Shown here piece by piece: positions 24,482 through 37,547 of a stretch of 64,000 nt of DNA. The notes below the pieces were generated by a model. It was not told the DNA's origin. It did not search any database and saw nothing but the letters and a program-made list of their open reading frames with translations. The first letter of the stretch is position 1. Every line of letters begins with the position of its first letter. Position numbers and translations under genes: made by a program. This stretch comes from Zopfochytrium polystomum. Lineage: Eukaryota; Chytridiomycota; Chytridiomycetes; Chytridiales; Chytridiaceae. The DNA is taken from positions 186,001 to 250,000 of the forward strand of contig JAIVFJ010000018.1 in NCBI GenBank assembly GCA_025765615.1. The letters are read 5' to 3'.

Positions 24482-24834
24482 TGTTATGAATCACCCTCTG
24501 GAAACCTCTGGAACCTTCCAGAACATTCCTTCATGGAACCTTCTGGAACCTTCTGGAACCTTCTAGAACATTCCTTCATGGAACCTTGTGGAACCTTCTG
24601 GAACCTTCTTTGCTTTCCTGACTTGTCTTGTTGTCATTGGTATCATTGGTATCATTGTATTACTAATTGCTCTTTCTGGAACTTTCTTGGAGTCTTGACA
24701 AGGAACACTCTCAAAAGGTATAAAAGGGGGATGGGGGACCTGTCCCATCCCTCAAGTGAATTATTGTTTCCAATACAATCATCACTCCTCTCAGTTCCTT
24801 GTCTGCCTTGTCCTGTCCTGCCCTGTTCCTGACA
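24482..24834 (+). repeat. Ty3 LTR 2
   Basis: A 353-bp LTR with TG...CA ends, effectively identical to LTR3. Unlike LTR1 it is followed directly by gag sequence (TGAACCCATG), not by the primer-binding site. Confidence 0.93.
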
Positions 24835-27800
24835 TGAACCCATGCAAGTGGATGCAGTTGAGACACTTCCTAAGGGTCCTCTGAGCCAAGAGGAGAAAAC
24901 AAGGAGGGCCCAGCAGGGACTGTGTTTTTACTGTGGCTCCAAGGAGCATGCTGTCAAGGACTGCCCAAGGAAGAAGCACCCAAACTCCCAGGTCCAGGCT
25001 CACTGAGGGGCAATTCCCTGGACCCTCCTCCAAGCTGCCCCTGTTTCATCACCACCACCAGCACCACAAACACCTCAGATTCCAAGCCCCACCAACTCAC
25101 CATGGATGTCAAGATTCAACTCTCACCCAAGTCAACCATCACAACCAAGGCCCTTATAGACTCTGGATCATCCTGCAACATCATTGATGCCACCCTTGCC
25201 AAGTCTTGTGCCATTCCTACGATCAAGAAATCCACACCCCTCAAGGTCCACTTTGCCAATCATGCTCTGTTCAAGGAAATCAGCCATGAAACCAAGCTAA
25301 ACCTCCACATCCAAGACTTTCCACCATCCATGGTCAACCTGGAAGTATTGGATCTTGGCTCACCCACATTCTCTGTCATCCTGGGATTACCATGGCTGCA
25401 AGCCCAGAACCCTGCCATTGATTGGGTCACTGGTCAAGTCCAACCTCCACCAATCGGAACAGTCACCCAAAACTCAAGTCAAGCCCCCAAGTCTCATGCT
25501 CTCAAGCCCTTGATTCAAGATTCACAGCCAGCCAAGACTCAAGTTCCACAGTTCACAGTTCACAGTCAAGATTCAAGTAGAGCTCATAGAGCTCACAGTC
25601 ATGGCCATGACTCTTGTTCACAGAACCCACAGTCAAAGATTCAAGTACCACAGTTCACAGTCCACATTCAAGATTCAAGTTCCACAGCTCACAGTCTTTG
25701 CCAAGAACAGAACTCTCAGTCAAAGATTCAAGAATCACAGTTCCCAGTCAAGAATTCAAGCCCCACTGCTGAGGAGCACAACAACCTGGACCCATCAGAC
25801 CTTTTGCTGGCATCCAAGCTACCAAAAGAATATCTCCCTTATGCTGATGTGTTTTCCAAGACCAAGGCAGACCTGCTACCAGCTCAGAGGCCTTATGACT
25901 GTGAAATCCCACTCAAGGATGAAACTTGCAGCCCACCTTTCAAGCCACTGTACCACCTCTCTCCACCAGAAGCCAAGGCCCTCCAAGAATACATTGAAGA
26001 AATGCTGAACAAGGGATTCATCCAACCTTCCAAGTCACCAGCTGGAGCTCCCATCTTTTTTGTCAAGAAGAAGGATGGGGGACTGAGACCCTGTGTGGAC
26101 TACAGAGATCTCAATGAGATGACAGTCAAGAACCGCTATCCACTGCCTCTCATCTCTGAATTACTGGACAAACTGAGCCATGCAAGGATATTTTCCAAGA
26201 TTGACCTCAGAGGTGCCTACAATTTGGTCAGAATTAAGCCCCAGGATCAATGGAAGACTGCCTTCAGATGCAAATACGGTCACTTTGAGTACTTGGTCAT
26301 GCCCTTTGGACTTACCAATGCTCCAGCTATTTTCCAAGGCATGATGAATGACATCTTCAGGGATATTCTGGACCTTTTTGTCATTGTCTACCTGGATGAT
26401 ATCCTGGTATTTTCATCTGACACTGCAAGCCATATGGGACATGTCAAGACTGTCTTGGAGAGACTCAGACAGCATCACCTCTATGCAAAGCTGGAGAAGT
26501 GTGAATTCCACAAGACCTCCATTGAGTTTTTGGGGTTCATTGTGTCTGACAAAGGGATCTCCATGGCACCAGACAAGATCCAAACTATTCTTGAATGGAA
26601 GGCTCCAAATTCCATCAAGGATGTTCAAAGCTTCCTTGGATTTTGCAACTTCTACAGAACCTTCATTGCCAACTATTCTGCCATAGCCAAGCCTCTCACT
26701 GATCTCACCAAGAAGACCACCAAGTTTGAATGGACCCCAGCAGCAGAGCAAGCCTGGCTAGCTCTTAAGACAGCAACCACAAGTGCACCACTCCTTAAGC
26801 ATGTGGATCCCTTGCTTCCCTTCACCTTGGAAACTGATGCCTCAGACTATGCCCTTGGCGCTGTTCTGTCCCAGCCAAGCTCTCAGGACCCCTCTGCTCC
26901 TCTGCATCCAGTGGCATATTACTCCAGGAAGCTGAACAGTGCTGAGTGTAACTACACAGTCCATGACAAGGAGTTGCTTGCAATTGTGGAAGCATTCAAA
27001 TTCTGGAGACACTACTTGGCTGGTTCTAAAAACATCTCTGTCTATTCGGATCACAAGAACCTCACCTTCTTCAGGGCAAGGAGGTTGCTCAAGCAGAGGC
27101 ATGCCAGGTGGGCTGAACTGCTCTCTGAGTATGACTTTAAGCTGTGCTATTCTCCTGGCCACCTTAACACTGTGGCTGATGCCCTGTCAAGAAGAACAGA
27201 CCTTGCACCTGAAGGGGGAGATGGTTTCACCCCACCATCCAAGACACACCTTTCATTGCTTCCTGACAGTGTGTGGGCCCATGCTATTTCCAAGGACCCC
27301 AAGCCTCACAAGATTCAAATCAGCCAAGAAGAGGAAAAACTTGAGATACTCAAGACAAGGCATGATGCAGCAACAGCTGGACACCCAGGAGAGCACAAGA
27401 CCTATGAGCTTGTTTCCAGAGACTTCTACTGGCCAGGCATGAGGAAGTACATCAAGAACTATGTCAGCAGCTGTGAAACCTGTCAAAGAAACAAATCCAG
27501 CAGACACAAGCCCTATGGACTTCTGGAGCCCCTCCCAATTGCCATCAGCCCTTGGTCATCAATATCCATGGACTTCATTGTGAAACTGCCCCCATCCCAT
27601 GGATTTGACTCTATCCTTGTTGTCATCTGCAGAAGGACAAAGTTGGCCCATTTCATCCCCTGCACTGAGAATATAGATGCACAAGGAACAGCAGACCTGT
27701 TTTTGCAGCACATATTCAGGCTCCATGGGCTGCCTCAGTCAATCGTCAGTGACAGAGGACCACAGTTCAGATCTCAATTTTGGAAAGCACTCACAGCAGC

Positions 27801-28641
27801 CCTTGGAATCAAGTCTCAACTGTCAACTGCTTATCACCCTCAGACTGATGGACAAACAGAAAGAACAAACCAGACTCTGGAGCAGTATTTGAGGTGCTAT
27901 GTCAGCTATCAACAGGATGATTGGCCCACCCTCCTTCCACTGGCAGAATTTGCTCTCAACAATTCTCTCCACTCAAGCACCCAGCTATCTCCTTTCTTTG
28001 CAACCTATGGCTTCAATCCAAGAGGAGATCTTCTGGGACAAGAGACCCTATCCAATGTCCAAGCTCCTGCTGCGGCTTCACACTTACATAAGCTCAAGAT
28101 CATCAACTCCTTCCTGGACTCCACCCTGAAGCAAGCCCAAGAAGATGCCTCAAGATTTGCCAACACTCACAGAATGGACCATGACCTTGCTGTGGGTCAG
28201 CAAGTTTGGCTTCTGAGGAAGAACTTGCAGACCAAAAGACCAAGTCCCAAGCTAGACAACCTCAAGTTGGGTCCTTTCAAGATCTTGGAGCAAATCAATC
28301 CAGTCACCTTCAAGCTGGATCTCCCTGCATCCATGAAGATCCACCCAGTTTTCCATGTCAGCCTTTTAGAGAAGTTTGTGGCCAATTCCATTCCAGGCAG
28401 AGTTGTTCCTCCTCCTCCTCCAGTTGAGGTAGAAGGTGAAGAGGAATTTGAGGTTGAACAAATCTTGGATGCCAAGTGGTTTGGAAGAACACTCAAGTTC
28501 CTTGTTAAGTGGAAAGGTTACTCAGATGCTGACAACACCTGGGAGCCTGAGTCAAACCTCACTCACTGCCAAGACCTTCTGCTCGAGTTCAAGACCAGGT
28601 ACCCCACCAAGTTGCAGAAGAGGCCTAAAAGGGGGAGATGA
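24835..28641 (+). CDS. pol: Ty3 unit 2: truncated gag remnant plus intact Pol copy 2
   Basis: The unit opens with the last ~57 codons of gag, including the zinc knuckle (frame ending 25006). A complete 1239-residue Pol follows at 24922-28641, identical as far as can be read to copy 1. With no primer-binding site or capsid region this copy cannot mobilise by itself. If its upstream LTR drives transcription it could make a nucleocapsid stub or Pol. Confidence 0.9.
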
Positions 28642-28994
28642 TGTTATGAATCACCCTCTGGAAACCTCTGGAACCTTCCAGAACATTCCTTCATGGAACC
28701 TTCTGGAACCTTCTGGAACCTTCTAGAACATTCCTTCATGGAACCTTGTGGAACCTTCTGGAACCTTCTTTGCTTTCCTGACTTGTCTTGTTGTCATTGG
28801 TATCATTGGTATCATTGTATTACTAATTGCTCTTTCTGGAACTTTCTTGGAGTCTTGACAAGGAACACTCTCAAAAGGTATAAAAGGGGGATGGGGGACC
28901 TGTCCCATCCCTCAAGTGAATTATTGTTTCCAATACAATCATCACTCCTCTCAGTTCCTTGTCTGCCTTGTCCTGTCCTGCCCTGTTCCTGACA
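28642..28994 (+). repeat. Ty3 LTR 3
   Basis: A 353-bp LTR matching LTR2, again joined directly to the gag internal sequence. It has the same heat-shock arrays and TATA box. Confidence 0.93.
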
Positions 28995-31900
28995 TGAACC
29001 CATGCAAGTGGATGCAGTTGAGACACTTCCTAAGGGTCCTCTGAGCCAAGAGGAGAAAACAAGGAGGGCCCAGCAGGGACTGTGTTTTTACTGTGGCTCC
29101 AAGGAGCATGCTGTCAAGGACTGCCCAAGGAAGAAGCACCCAAACTCCCAGGTCCAGGCTCACTGAGGGGCAATTCCCTGGACCCTCCTCCAAGCTGCCC
29201 CTGTTTCATCACCACCACCAGCACCACAAACACCTCAGATTCCAAGCCCCACCAACTCACCATGGATGTCAAGATTCAACTCTCACCCAAGTCAACCATC
29301 ACAACCAAGGCCCTTATAGACTCTGGATCATCCTGCAACATCATTGATGCCACCCTTGCCAAGTCTTGTGCCATTCCTACGATCAAGAAATCCACACCCC
29401 TCAAGGTCCACTTTGCCAATCATGCTCTGTTCAAGGAAATCAGCCATGAAACCAAGCTAAACCTCCACATCCAAGACTTTCCACCATCCATGGTCAACCT
29501 GGAAGTATTGGATCTTGGCTCACCCACATTCTCTGTCATCCTGGGATTACCATGGCTGCAAGCCCAGAACCCTGCCATTGATTGGGTCACTGGTCAAGTC
29601 CAACCTCCACCAATCGGAACAGTCACCCAAAACTCAAGTCAAGCCCCCAAGTCTCATGCTCTCAAGCCCTTGATTCAAGATTCACAGCCAGCCAAGACTC
29701 AAGTTCCACAGTTCACAGTTCACAGTCAAGATTCAAGTAGAGCTCATAGAGCTCACAGTCATGGCCATGACTCTTGTTCACAGAACCCACAGTCAAAGAT
29801 TCAAGTACCACAGTTCACAGTCCACATTCAAGATTCAAGTTCCACAGCTCACAGTCTTTGCCAAGAACAGAACTCTCAGTCAAAGATTCAAGAATCACAG
29901 TTCCCAGTCAAGAATTCAAGCCCCACTGCTGAGGAGCACAACAACCTGGACCCATCAGACCTTTTGCTGGCATCCAAGCTACCAAAAGAATATCTCCCTT
30001 ATGCTGATGTGTTTTCCAAGACCAAGGCAGACCTGCTACCAGCTCAGAGGCCTTATGACTGTGAAATCCCACTCAAGGATGAAACTTGCAGCCCACCTTT
30101 CAAGCCACTGTACCACCTCTCTCCACCAGAAGCCAAGGCCCTCCAAGAATACATTGAAGAAATGCTGAACAAGGGATTCATCCAACCTTCCAAGTCACCA
30201 GCTGGAGCTCCCATCTTTTTTGTCAAGAAGAAGGATGGGGGACTGAGACCCTGTGTGGACTACAGAGATCTCAATGAGATGACAGTCAAGAACCGCTATC
30301 CACTGCCTCTCATCTCTGAATTACTGGACAAACTGAGCCATGCAAGGATATTTTCCAAGATTGACCTCAGAGGTGCCTACAATTTGGTCAGAATTAAGCC
30401 CCAGGATCAATGGAAGACTGCCTTCAGATGCAAATACGGTCACTTTGAGTACTTGGTCATGCCCTTTGGACTTACCAATGCTCCAGCTATTTTCCAAGGC
30501 ATGATGAATGACATCTTCAGGGATATTCTGGACCTTTTTGTCATTGTCTACCTGGATGATATCCTGGTATTTTCATCTGACACTGCAAGCCATATGGGAC
30601 ATGTCAAGACTGTCTTGGAGAGACTCAGACAGCATCACCTCTATGCAAAGCTGGAGAAGTGTGAATTCCACAAGACCTCCATTGAGTTTTTGGGGTTCAT
30701 TGTGTCTGACAAAGGGATCTCCATGGCACCAGACAAGATCCAAACTATTCTTGAATGGAAGGCTCCAAATTCCATCAAGGATGTTCAAAGCTTCCTTGGA
30801 TTTTGCAACTTCTACAGAACCTTCATTGCCAACTATTCTGCCATAGCCAAGCCTCTCACTGATCTCACCAAGAAGACCACCAAGTTTGAATGGACCCCAG
30901 CAGCAGAGCAAGCCTGGCTAGCTCTTAAGACAGCAACCACAAGTGCACCACTCCTTAAGCATGTGGATCCCTTGCTTCCCTTCACCTTGGAAACTGATGC
31001 CTCAGACTATGCCCTTGGCGCTGTTCTGTCCCAGCCAAGCTCTCAGGACCCCTCTGCTCCTCTGCATCCAGTGGCATATTACTCCAGGAAGCTGAACAGT
31101 GCTGAGTGTAACTACACAGTCCATGACAAGGAGTTGCTTGCAATTGTGGAAGCATTCAAATTCTGGAGACACTACTTGGCTGGTTCTAAAAACATCTCTG
31201 TCTATTCGGATCACAAGAACCTCACCTTCTTCAGGGCAAGGAGGTTGCTCAAGCAGAGGCATGCCAGGTGGGCTGAACTGCTCTCTGAGTATGACTTTAA
31301 GCTGTGCTATTCTCCTGGCCACCTTAACACTGTGGCTGATGCCCTGTCAAGAAGAACAGACCTTGCACCTGAAGGGGGAGATGGTTTCACCCCACCATCC
31401 AAGACACACCTTTCATTGCTTCCTGACAGTGTGTGGGCCCATGCTATTTCCAAGGACCCCAAGCCTCACAAGATTCAAATCAGCCAAGAAGAGGAAAAAC
31501 TTGAGATACTCAAGACAAGGCATGATGCAGCAACAGCTGGACACCCAGGAGAGCACAAGACCTATGAGCTTGTTTCCAGAGACTTCTACTGGCCAGGCAT
31601 GAGGAAGTACATCAAGAACTATGTCAGCAGCTGTGAAACCTGTCAAAGAAACAAATCCAGCAGACACAAGCCCTATGGACTTCTGGAGCCCCTCCCAATT
31701 GCCATCAGCCCTTGGTCATCAATATCCATGGACTTCATTGTGAAACTGCCCCCATCCCATGGATTTGACTCTATCCTTGTTGTCATCTGCAGAAGGACAA
31801 AGTTGGCCCATTTCATCCCCTGCACTGAGAATATAGATGCACAAGGAACAGCAGACCTGTTTTTGCAGCACATATTCAGGCTCCATGGGCTGCCTCAGTC

Positions 31901-32801
31901 AATCGTCAGTGACAGAGGACCACAGTTCAGATCTCAATTTTGGAAAGCACTCACAGCAGCCCTTGGAATCAAGTCTCAACTGTCAACTGCTTATCACCCT
32001 CAGACTGATGGACAAACAGAAAGAACAAACCAGACTCTGGAGCAGTATTTGAGGTGCTATGTCAGCTATCAACAGGATGATTGGCCCACCCTCCTTCCAC
32101 TGGCAGAATTTGCTCTCAACAATTCTCTCCACTCAAGCACCCAGCTATCTCCTTTCTTTGCAACCTATGGCTTCAATCCAAGAGGAGATCTTCTGGGACA
32201 AGAGACCCTATCCAATGTCCAAGCTCCTGCTGCGGCTTCACACTTACATAAGCTCAAGATCATCAACTCCTTCCTGGACTCCACCCTGAAGCAAGCCCAA
32301 GAAGATGCCTCAAGATTTGCCAACACTCACAGAATGGACCATGACCTTGCTGTGGGTCAGCAAGTTTGGCTTCTGAGGAAGAACTTGCAGACCAAAAGAC
32401 CAAGTCCCAAGCTAGACAACCTCAAGTTGGGTCCTTTCAAGATCTTGGAGCAAATCAATCCAGTCACCTTCAAGCTGGATCTCCCTGCATCCATGAAGAT
32501 CCACCCAGTTTTCCATGTCAGCCTTTTAGAGAAGTTTGTGGCCAATTCCATTCCAGGCAGAGTTGTTCCTCCTCCTCCTCCAGTTGAGGTAGAAGGTGAA
32601 GAGGAATTTGAGGTTGAACAAATCTTGGATGCCAAGTGGTTTGGAAGAACACTCAAGTTCCTTGTTAAGTGGAAAGGTTACTCAGATGCTGACAACACCT
32701 GGGAGCCTGAGTCAAACCTCACTCACTGCCAAGACCTTCTGCTCGAGTTCAAGACCAGGTACCCCACCAAGTTGCAGAAGAGGCCTAAAAGGGGGAGATG
32801 A
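28995..32801 (+). CDS. pol: Ty3 unit 3: truncated gag remnant plus intact Pol copy 3
   Basis: Same structure and breakpoint as unit 2. Pol is at 29082-32801 with all catalytic motifs intact. The constant 4160-bp offset from copies 1 and 2, with no indels, shows a very recent duplication, gene conversion or an assembly duplication. Confidence 0.9.
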
Positions 32802-33154
32802 TGTTATGAATCACCCTCTGGAAACCTCTGGAACCTTCTAGAACATTCCTTCGTGGAACCTTCTGGAACCTTCTGGAACCTTCTAGAACATTCCTTCATG
32901 GAACCTTGTGGAACCTTCTGAATCCTTCTTTGCTTTCCTGACTTGTCTTGTTGTCATTGGTATCATTGGTATCATTGCATTACTAATTGCTCTTTCTGGA
33001 ACTTTCTTGGAGTCTTGACAAGGAACACTCTCAAAAGGTATAAAAGGGGGATGGGGGACCTGTCCCATCCCTCAAGTGAATTATTGTTTCCAATACAATC
33101 ATCACTCCTCTCAGTTCCTTGTCTGCCTTGTCCTGTCCTGCCCTGTTCCTGACA
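32802..33154 (+). repeat. Ty3 LTR 4 (right end)
   Basis: A 353-bp LTR with several private substitutions: CGTGG for CATGG, GAATCC for GGAACC, and CATTGCATT for CATTGTATT. It is the most diverged LTR of the array, which suggests that the right boundary may derive from an older resident copy. Confidence 0.92.
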
Positions 33155-34060
33155 CCACTCCTCACCTCCCACCACTCCACTTTAATCCAGCTCCCTTCTC
33201 GCATCCCTGCTTTCAACCAATGGATGTTCCTCTCCTCCCCGCTGCCTTTGCTCATACCCACCCATCCTTGACCTTTGACACCAATGGCTCCCTTTGTGAG
33301 GAGGGCTTCATGGCTGGCTCTGTTGTTTGCCTTGAGCTTAACTTTGAATTTTCTTTTGCCCTTACTCCACTCTCTGCCTCTTCCACAACAGCTGGAATTG
33401 CTGCTCTCCTTGCTGCCCTCCCCATCACTGCAAAGCTTTCCCTTAGTCCCCATCTGCACAGCGAGCTCAACACACCTCCTCTCTCTGATTCCCTATATTG
33501 TCTTTTGCACACCACCTCCCACCCCACCCTTTGGGCAATTCGTTGCAGCCACTTGGATTGGCCCGCTCCACAAGTTTCCTGGGTTTGTGGACACAACAGA
33601 AATGCTGGCAACAAACGAGCAGACAAGCTGGCATCATCTGTACCCTCAACTTCTGACCCAACCACGTTACCAATCCTCTCACAACAGATCCTCCCAGCCA
33701 CCACCTTCATCTCAAATACCCCAGTCTTGGGCCAACTTTGACAACAACTGCGACTCCTCACAGGTCTCTCTCACCATTTTGCTCTTCTGAACACCTCAGC
33801 CTTTGCCTGCTGCAGAGGCGACGGTGGTGCCATCGTCGACCCTGCAAGGGTGTTGGTGGTCGCGCCCTGCGCAGTCCCCGACACCTGAGAGTTCGATCTA
33901 TGAGTGCCTGCCTTGGTCCTATTGCTGTGAGAGTGAGATGTGTGAGTACGAGTGCGATGCAATAAAGCCTGTTGGTCAAGTGATTGTGCCGACGCAGCCC
34001 AGCAGGGTGCGTGTACAATCACAGATATTTCCATGTGCGAGTTCCCTGCTGGCGACCTTC
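33155..34060 (+). pseudogene. LINE-type retrotransposon fragment, RNase H domain
   Basis: A 5'-truncated non-LTR element C-terminus. The reading frame to 33741 shows an RNase H pattern: TFDTNGS (first Asp), LSDSLYCLL (second Asp) and WVCGHNRNAGNKRADKLAS (His plus last Asp). The glutamate usually found in the second helix appears as Gly in STTAGIAALLAAL, so it is probably inactive. The frame is lost near 33740, although LINE-like sequence (LLTGLSHHFALLN) resumes in another frame. It abuts the right end of the Ty3 array. Confidence 0.65.
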
Positions 34061-34689
34061 TGACCCCTACATAGTCGACTTCTCTCTCTCTCTCTCCCAT
34101 CACTGGCAACGATGAGGGCTTCCGCAGCACTGTCCGCAACAAGGGGCGCTAGGTCACACCCTGTCTGTCCCTTTGCTATTAACTGCTCCTGTTGTTCATG
34201 AGATTAGGTTTGTGAGATAAAACCCCCTGTTTCCCTCTTCTCTCTCTTTATTCTGCGGTTGTGTCGCGCCCTCAGGAGTGCCCTTCTGTTTCCCCTCACA
34301 TCAGCCCGTGGCCACGTGAGTAATCAGTGCTCTGGCACTGATCCCTCAGAGGATTGTCCCTCTGAATGTTTATTCTTTGTGTTTGAGACCCCTGTTAGAC
34401 AGATCAGTAGGGATACTTCGTGGACTAGGCAAGTAGTACGGTTGAAACACCCCTAGACAACAGCCCAATAAAGTTAGTTTTAGCCTATCATTTGCTTTCC
34501 CTCACTCCAGGGCCCAGATCCCAGGGTCAAAGGAGTGAGTATAGTCTCACAGCAGCACAACCAAGCAGTTGCACAGCCTGAGAATGAGCGGCGTGAGGCG
34601 ATGAGCCTGCCCTACAGGTTTCTCTCTCCTTGACTAACTTTTCATATTTGCTTCAATTAGTGAAATGGACCATTTCCTGGCAGCTGAAT
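34061..34689. other. Non-coding spacer, probable LINE 3' region
   Basis: It includes a CT run (34078-34097) and an AATAAAG near 34466. No protein domain was recognised. The boundary between the LINE remnant and the helicase-bearing element is unclear. Confidence 0.35.
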
Positions 34690-35284
34690 TGAAAAAATGC
34701 ATGACAACCAGAATGAAGCTGCAAGACAGGGAAGAGTTGTTATGGCAATGGAGGGAATGGATTTGGTCAAGGAAAAGTGGGTGAATGCTGCAGATGAGCT
34801 TCCACAGGCAGATGTGCAACAAAACACACAGTCTGACAGACTTGGATTGGACCTACCATTGGCAGCAAACTATGACTGGAGTGTCCATCATTTGAGGTTT
34901 TCCGAGGAGAAACTTAAGGAGGCACCAAATTTGTTGAAAAAAAAAACAAGCAGACACTGGAAGATGTCCCTGAAGGTGCAGAGGCTCCTTATCTCAGCTC
35001 TGAGAGCCTGGATCGTCCTTCTTTATACTGAATGGCACTGCAGGCACTGGGAAGTCCCACGTATTCAACGCTCTGTCAAGCAGCTTTTTGCAAAATGAAG
35101 TTGTTTGTGCAGCTTTCACAGCTAAAGCTGTGTTTGCCATTGGTGGAACAACTTTACACCCTCTCTCCATTCAAGCTTGATGTACATGGATCAAAGAGGG
35201 GTGGCTTGATCTCAGGAAAACAGCATGGAAATCTTCAGCCAGTTTTTCGCAATGTGAGGCTGCTCATTGTGGATGAATACTCAA
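34690..35284 (+). pseudogene. PIF1-like helicase pseudogene, N-terminal part (Helitron-type)
   Basis: A decayed 5'-3' DNA helicase of the kind carried by Helitrons. Walker A reads LNGTAGTGKS at about 35028, followed by AAFTAKAVFAIGGTTLH and Walker B LLIVDEYSMV. At least two frameshifts separate these blocks (between ~34990 and 35028, and near 35158). The reading is cut at Walker B by a copia insertion and resumes at 37548. No Rep/HUH domain was seen upstream, so it may be a fragment. Confidence 0.75.
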
Positions 35285-35289
35285 TGGTC

Positions 35290-37547
35290 CGAAAGGATCT
35301 GCAAAATTGGCTGATTGATGGATTGGGCTGCTGTGGTGTACACTACTGAAGGTGGTGGTGGTGGGAGGTTGATCTTGGCTTCTGTCAGTCTTGTGCTTGT
35401 CTTTATACGAAACTGTTACAAGGACCAATCACTTGCAAATGCTGCAAGTCATTCTTGCATAGCAGTATCAGGTCAAAGCTCCAACACACACTGCTTACAC
35501 CAAAAGACCCAAAACTAACACTCCCGCCTAAGCTGTGGGCAGGAGCAAAGGCCAGCACAGAGGAAAACCTTAAGCCATAGTCAACTTAAGGAAACCATAC
35601 ACCCGAGAAAGAAGAATAACAAACACATATGACTGGCCATCAGATGGCAGAACAGAAAGGACAGAGCACACCAATCAAAAATGGATGGGGGAAATATTGA
35701 ACTTCACATGAAAAAGAAAATGAGTCACAGTAATGAAAAGGAACAAAGAAGAATACAATTTCACAGGTAAGAAAAACAATCAGAGGTAAGAAAAGAAACA
35801 AAGGTCAATGCGACTCAAATGGTATTCACTGAGAGCAGCTGAGAGAGATTTCGTCATATAGTCCACAGGCTGTTCTCCTCCAGCAATCCATTCAAGCTGT
35901 ACTACTTTTTGTTCCACGAGTTCTCAAATATAATACTTTACCATGGTATGCTTTGACTGATTGGAGTAAAGATCATTTGAACTACCACACCACTGTTGTC
36001 AGTGTAGGTGACAAGAGGAGTTGGAGACAGAAGTTGAAGTGCTGAGTAGAGTTGGGATAGTGCCTAAGTTCTTGTCCTAGTTCAGACACAGCGACGTATT
36101 CAGCTTCCTGCAGTGAGAGCATGACAGTGCTGCTCCAAACAGATGTCCAACTAATAGCTGTTCCCCCAAATAGAACATAGTAGTCAAGCTGTGATTTCCT
36201 ACTACTGTTGAGATATTCGAGAACCCAAATAAGGATCTTCATGTGTTGCTTGATGGGATCCTTGCTGAAGGCACCAAGATGAAACTGCTGGGGCAAGGTA
36301 TGGTCGCGAGTGTGTTGCAAGGTAGTTGATGCTGCCAAGGATTGCCTGGTACAGACTCTGATCTGCAGTTGCTTCGTTGATCCTACGTGGTTGAAGACTG
36401 AGACTGCTGGGAAGGGCAGTTACTGCAGTGCGGTTGTTGATAATGTTGGCGTGGCACTTGATAATGTTGGCAAGGCACTGAAGTAACTTCTTGATATAGG
36501 CTTTCTGATGTAAGAAGATTCTGTTATGGTAATGTTACAGCTGCATATCGAGGATGGTTTTTGATTGCTCCCATTTTGCAGAGTTTGTAACAAGATTAGG
36601 CGGCAAGACAATGGCAGAAGAAGTTTTGCAAGAATCACCAAAAAACAAATTTTGTTAACAAAGCTTGCAGTGTGGATGATGTGTCAGTCAATCTGACAAA
36701 GGAGGATGCAGTGGTCTTCCAGAAGATCATACTTTCCTGACAACTGTGTGATTTTGGTGGCTGTTCAACTCCAGCAGTCATGCAGATTGGCACATAAAAT
36801 ATGCTGTTGAGGTATGTGTTGCTAATGTCCACTCTGCCAGTGTCCCAGTTGATTCAGCAGCCATTTCAGTGAGTTAACAAAGATTATTGATTTGGACACG
36901 AGGTGAGTGAATATTCTGAATATCAATGCAATGACACTAAGTGGGACCCTTAGCAATGTGCCGTGCATAGTGTTAGTTTTGGGTCTTTTGGTGTAAGCAG
37001 TGTGCAGGAGCTTTGACCTGATACTGCTCTGCAAGGATGACTTGGAGCATTTTGCGAGTGATGGTCCTTGTAACAGGTTTGTATAAAGACAAACACAAGA
37101 CTGACAGAAGCCAAGATCAACCTCCCACCACCACCACCCTCAGTAGTGTACACCACAGCAGCCCAATCCATCAATCTGCCAACATAGTGAATTCTTTCAA
37201 TGATTATTCAGCAAAGTGCATTCTTGACAACAGCATCGTTCTGCTCTGTGTTGATGTGGTTGGGTGACTCAGTAGTCATGTTGTTTTCCCAGGGAGATTA
37301 TGTGTGCCAAGTTTGAAAGGATTTCATTGGGTTTTGGGTTTGTTGTGAAGGTGGTGTTGCAGCAGATGAAAAGCTGGATTGTTAACTTGGTGTGTGTCAG
37401 GTAGGGGGGTGGTCGTTGTCTCCAATTGGGGAGAAAAAATCAAAATCAATGGTGTGAGGGTTGGAGGTAATCTGGTGACCCTGAATGGAAAAAGGCGTCG
37501 CTTAAAGCTCCTGCACACTGCTTACACCAAAAGACCCAAAACTAACA
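35290..37547 (-). mobile_element. Rearranged, degenerate copia-A-type element inserted in the helicase
   Basis: It is bounded by the 5-bp duplication TGGTC (35285-35289 and 37548-37552); removing it restores the helicase motif across the site. On the minus strand it has a 3' LTR (35290-35520), a polypurine remnant, broken RNase H/RT sequence (about 35780-36930), a gag/5'UTR remnant (37195-37505) and only the last ~42 bp of a 5' LTR. An extra LTR copy in the opposite orientation (36969-37185) interrupts the interior. Many frameshifts and deletions are present. Confidence 0.8.
36969..37185 (+). repeat. Inverted internal LTR copy in the rearranged copia element
   Basis: The sequence begins TGTTAGTTTTGGGTC on the plus strand and is the reverse complement of the left LTR at about 35303-35520, including the shared end GATTGATGGATTGGGCTGC. 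An LTR in this orientation inside the element is not explained by normal integration. Confidence 0.75.

Larger units (their letters stand above)
19530..33154 (+). mobile_element. Ty3/gypsy chromovirus tandem array: LTR-gag-[3'gag-pol-LTR] x3
   Basis: The array is a 353-bp 5' LTR and full gag followed by three head-to-tail 4160-bp units (20675-24834, 24835-28994, 28995-33154). Each unit holds the last part of gag, complete pol and an LTR. The pol ORFs appear identical in all three units. At both internal junctions the exact LTR end (CCTGACA) is joined to the same gag position (TGAACCCATG), so units 2 and 3 lack the primer-binding site, the gag start and most of gag. Domain order PR-RT-RH-IN-chromodomain defines a chromovirus. 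Confidence 0.95.

Noticed and set aside
19530..33154. Three independent Ty3 insertions
   Set aside because: All internal junctions share the same gag breakpoint and lack target duplications, so duplication of one unit explains the array better.
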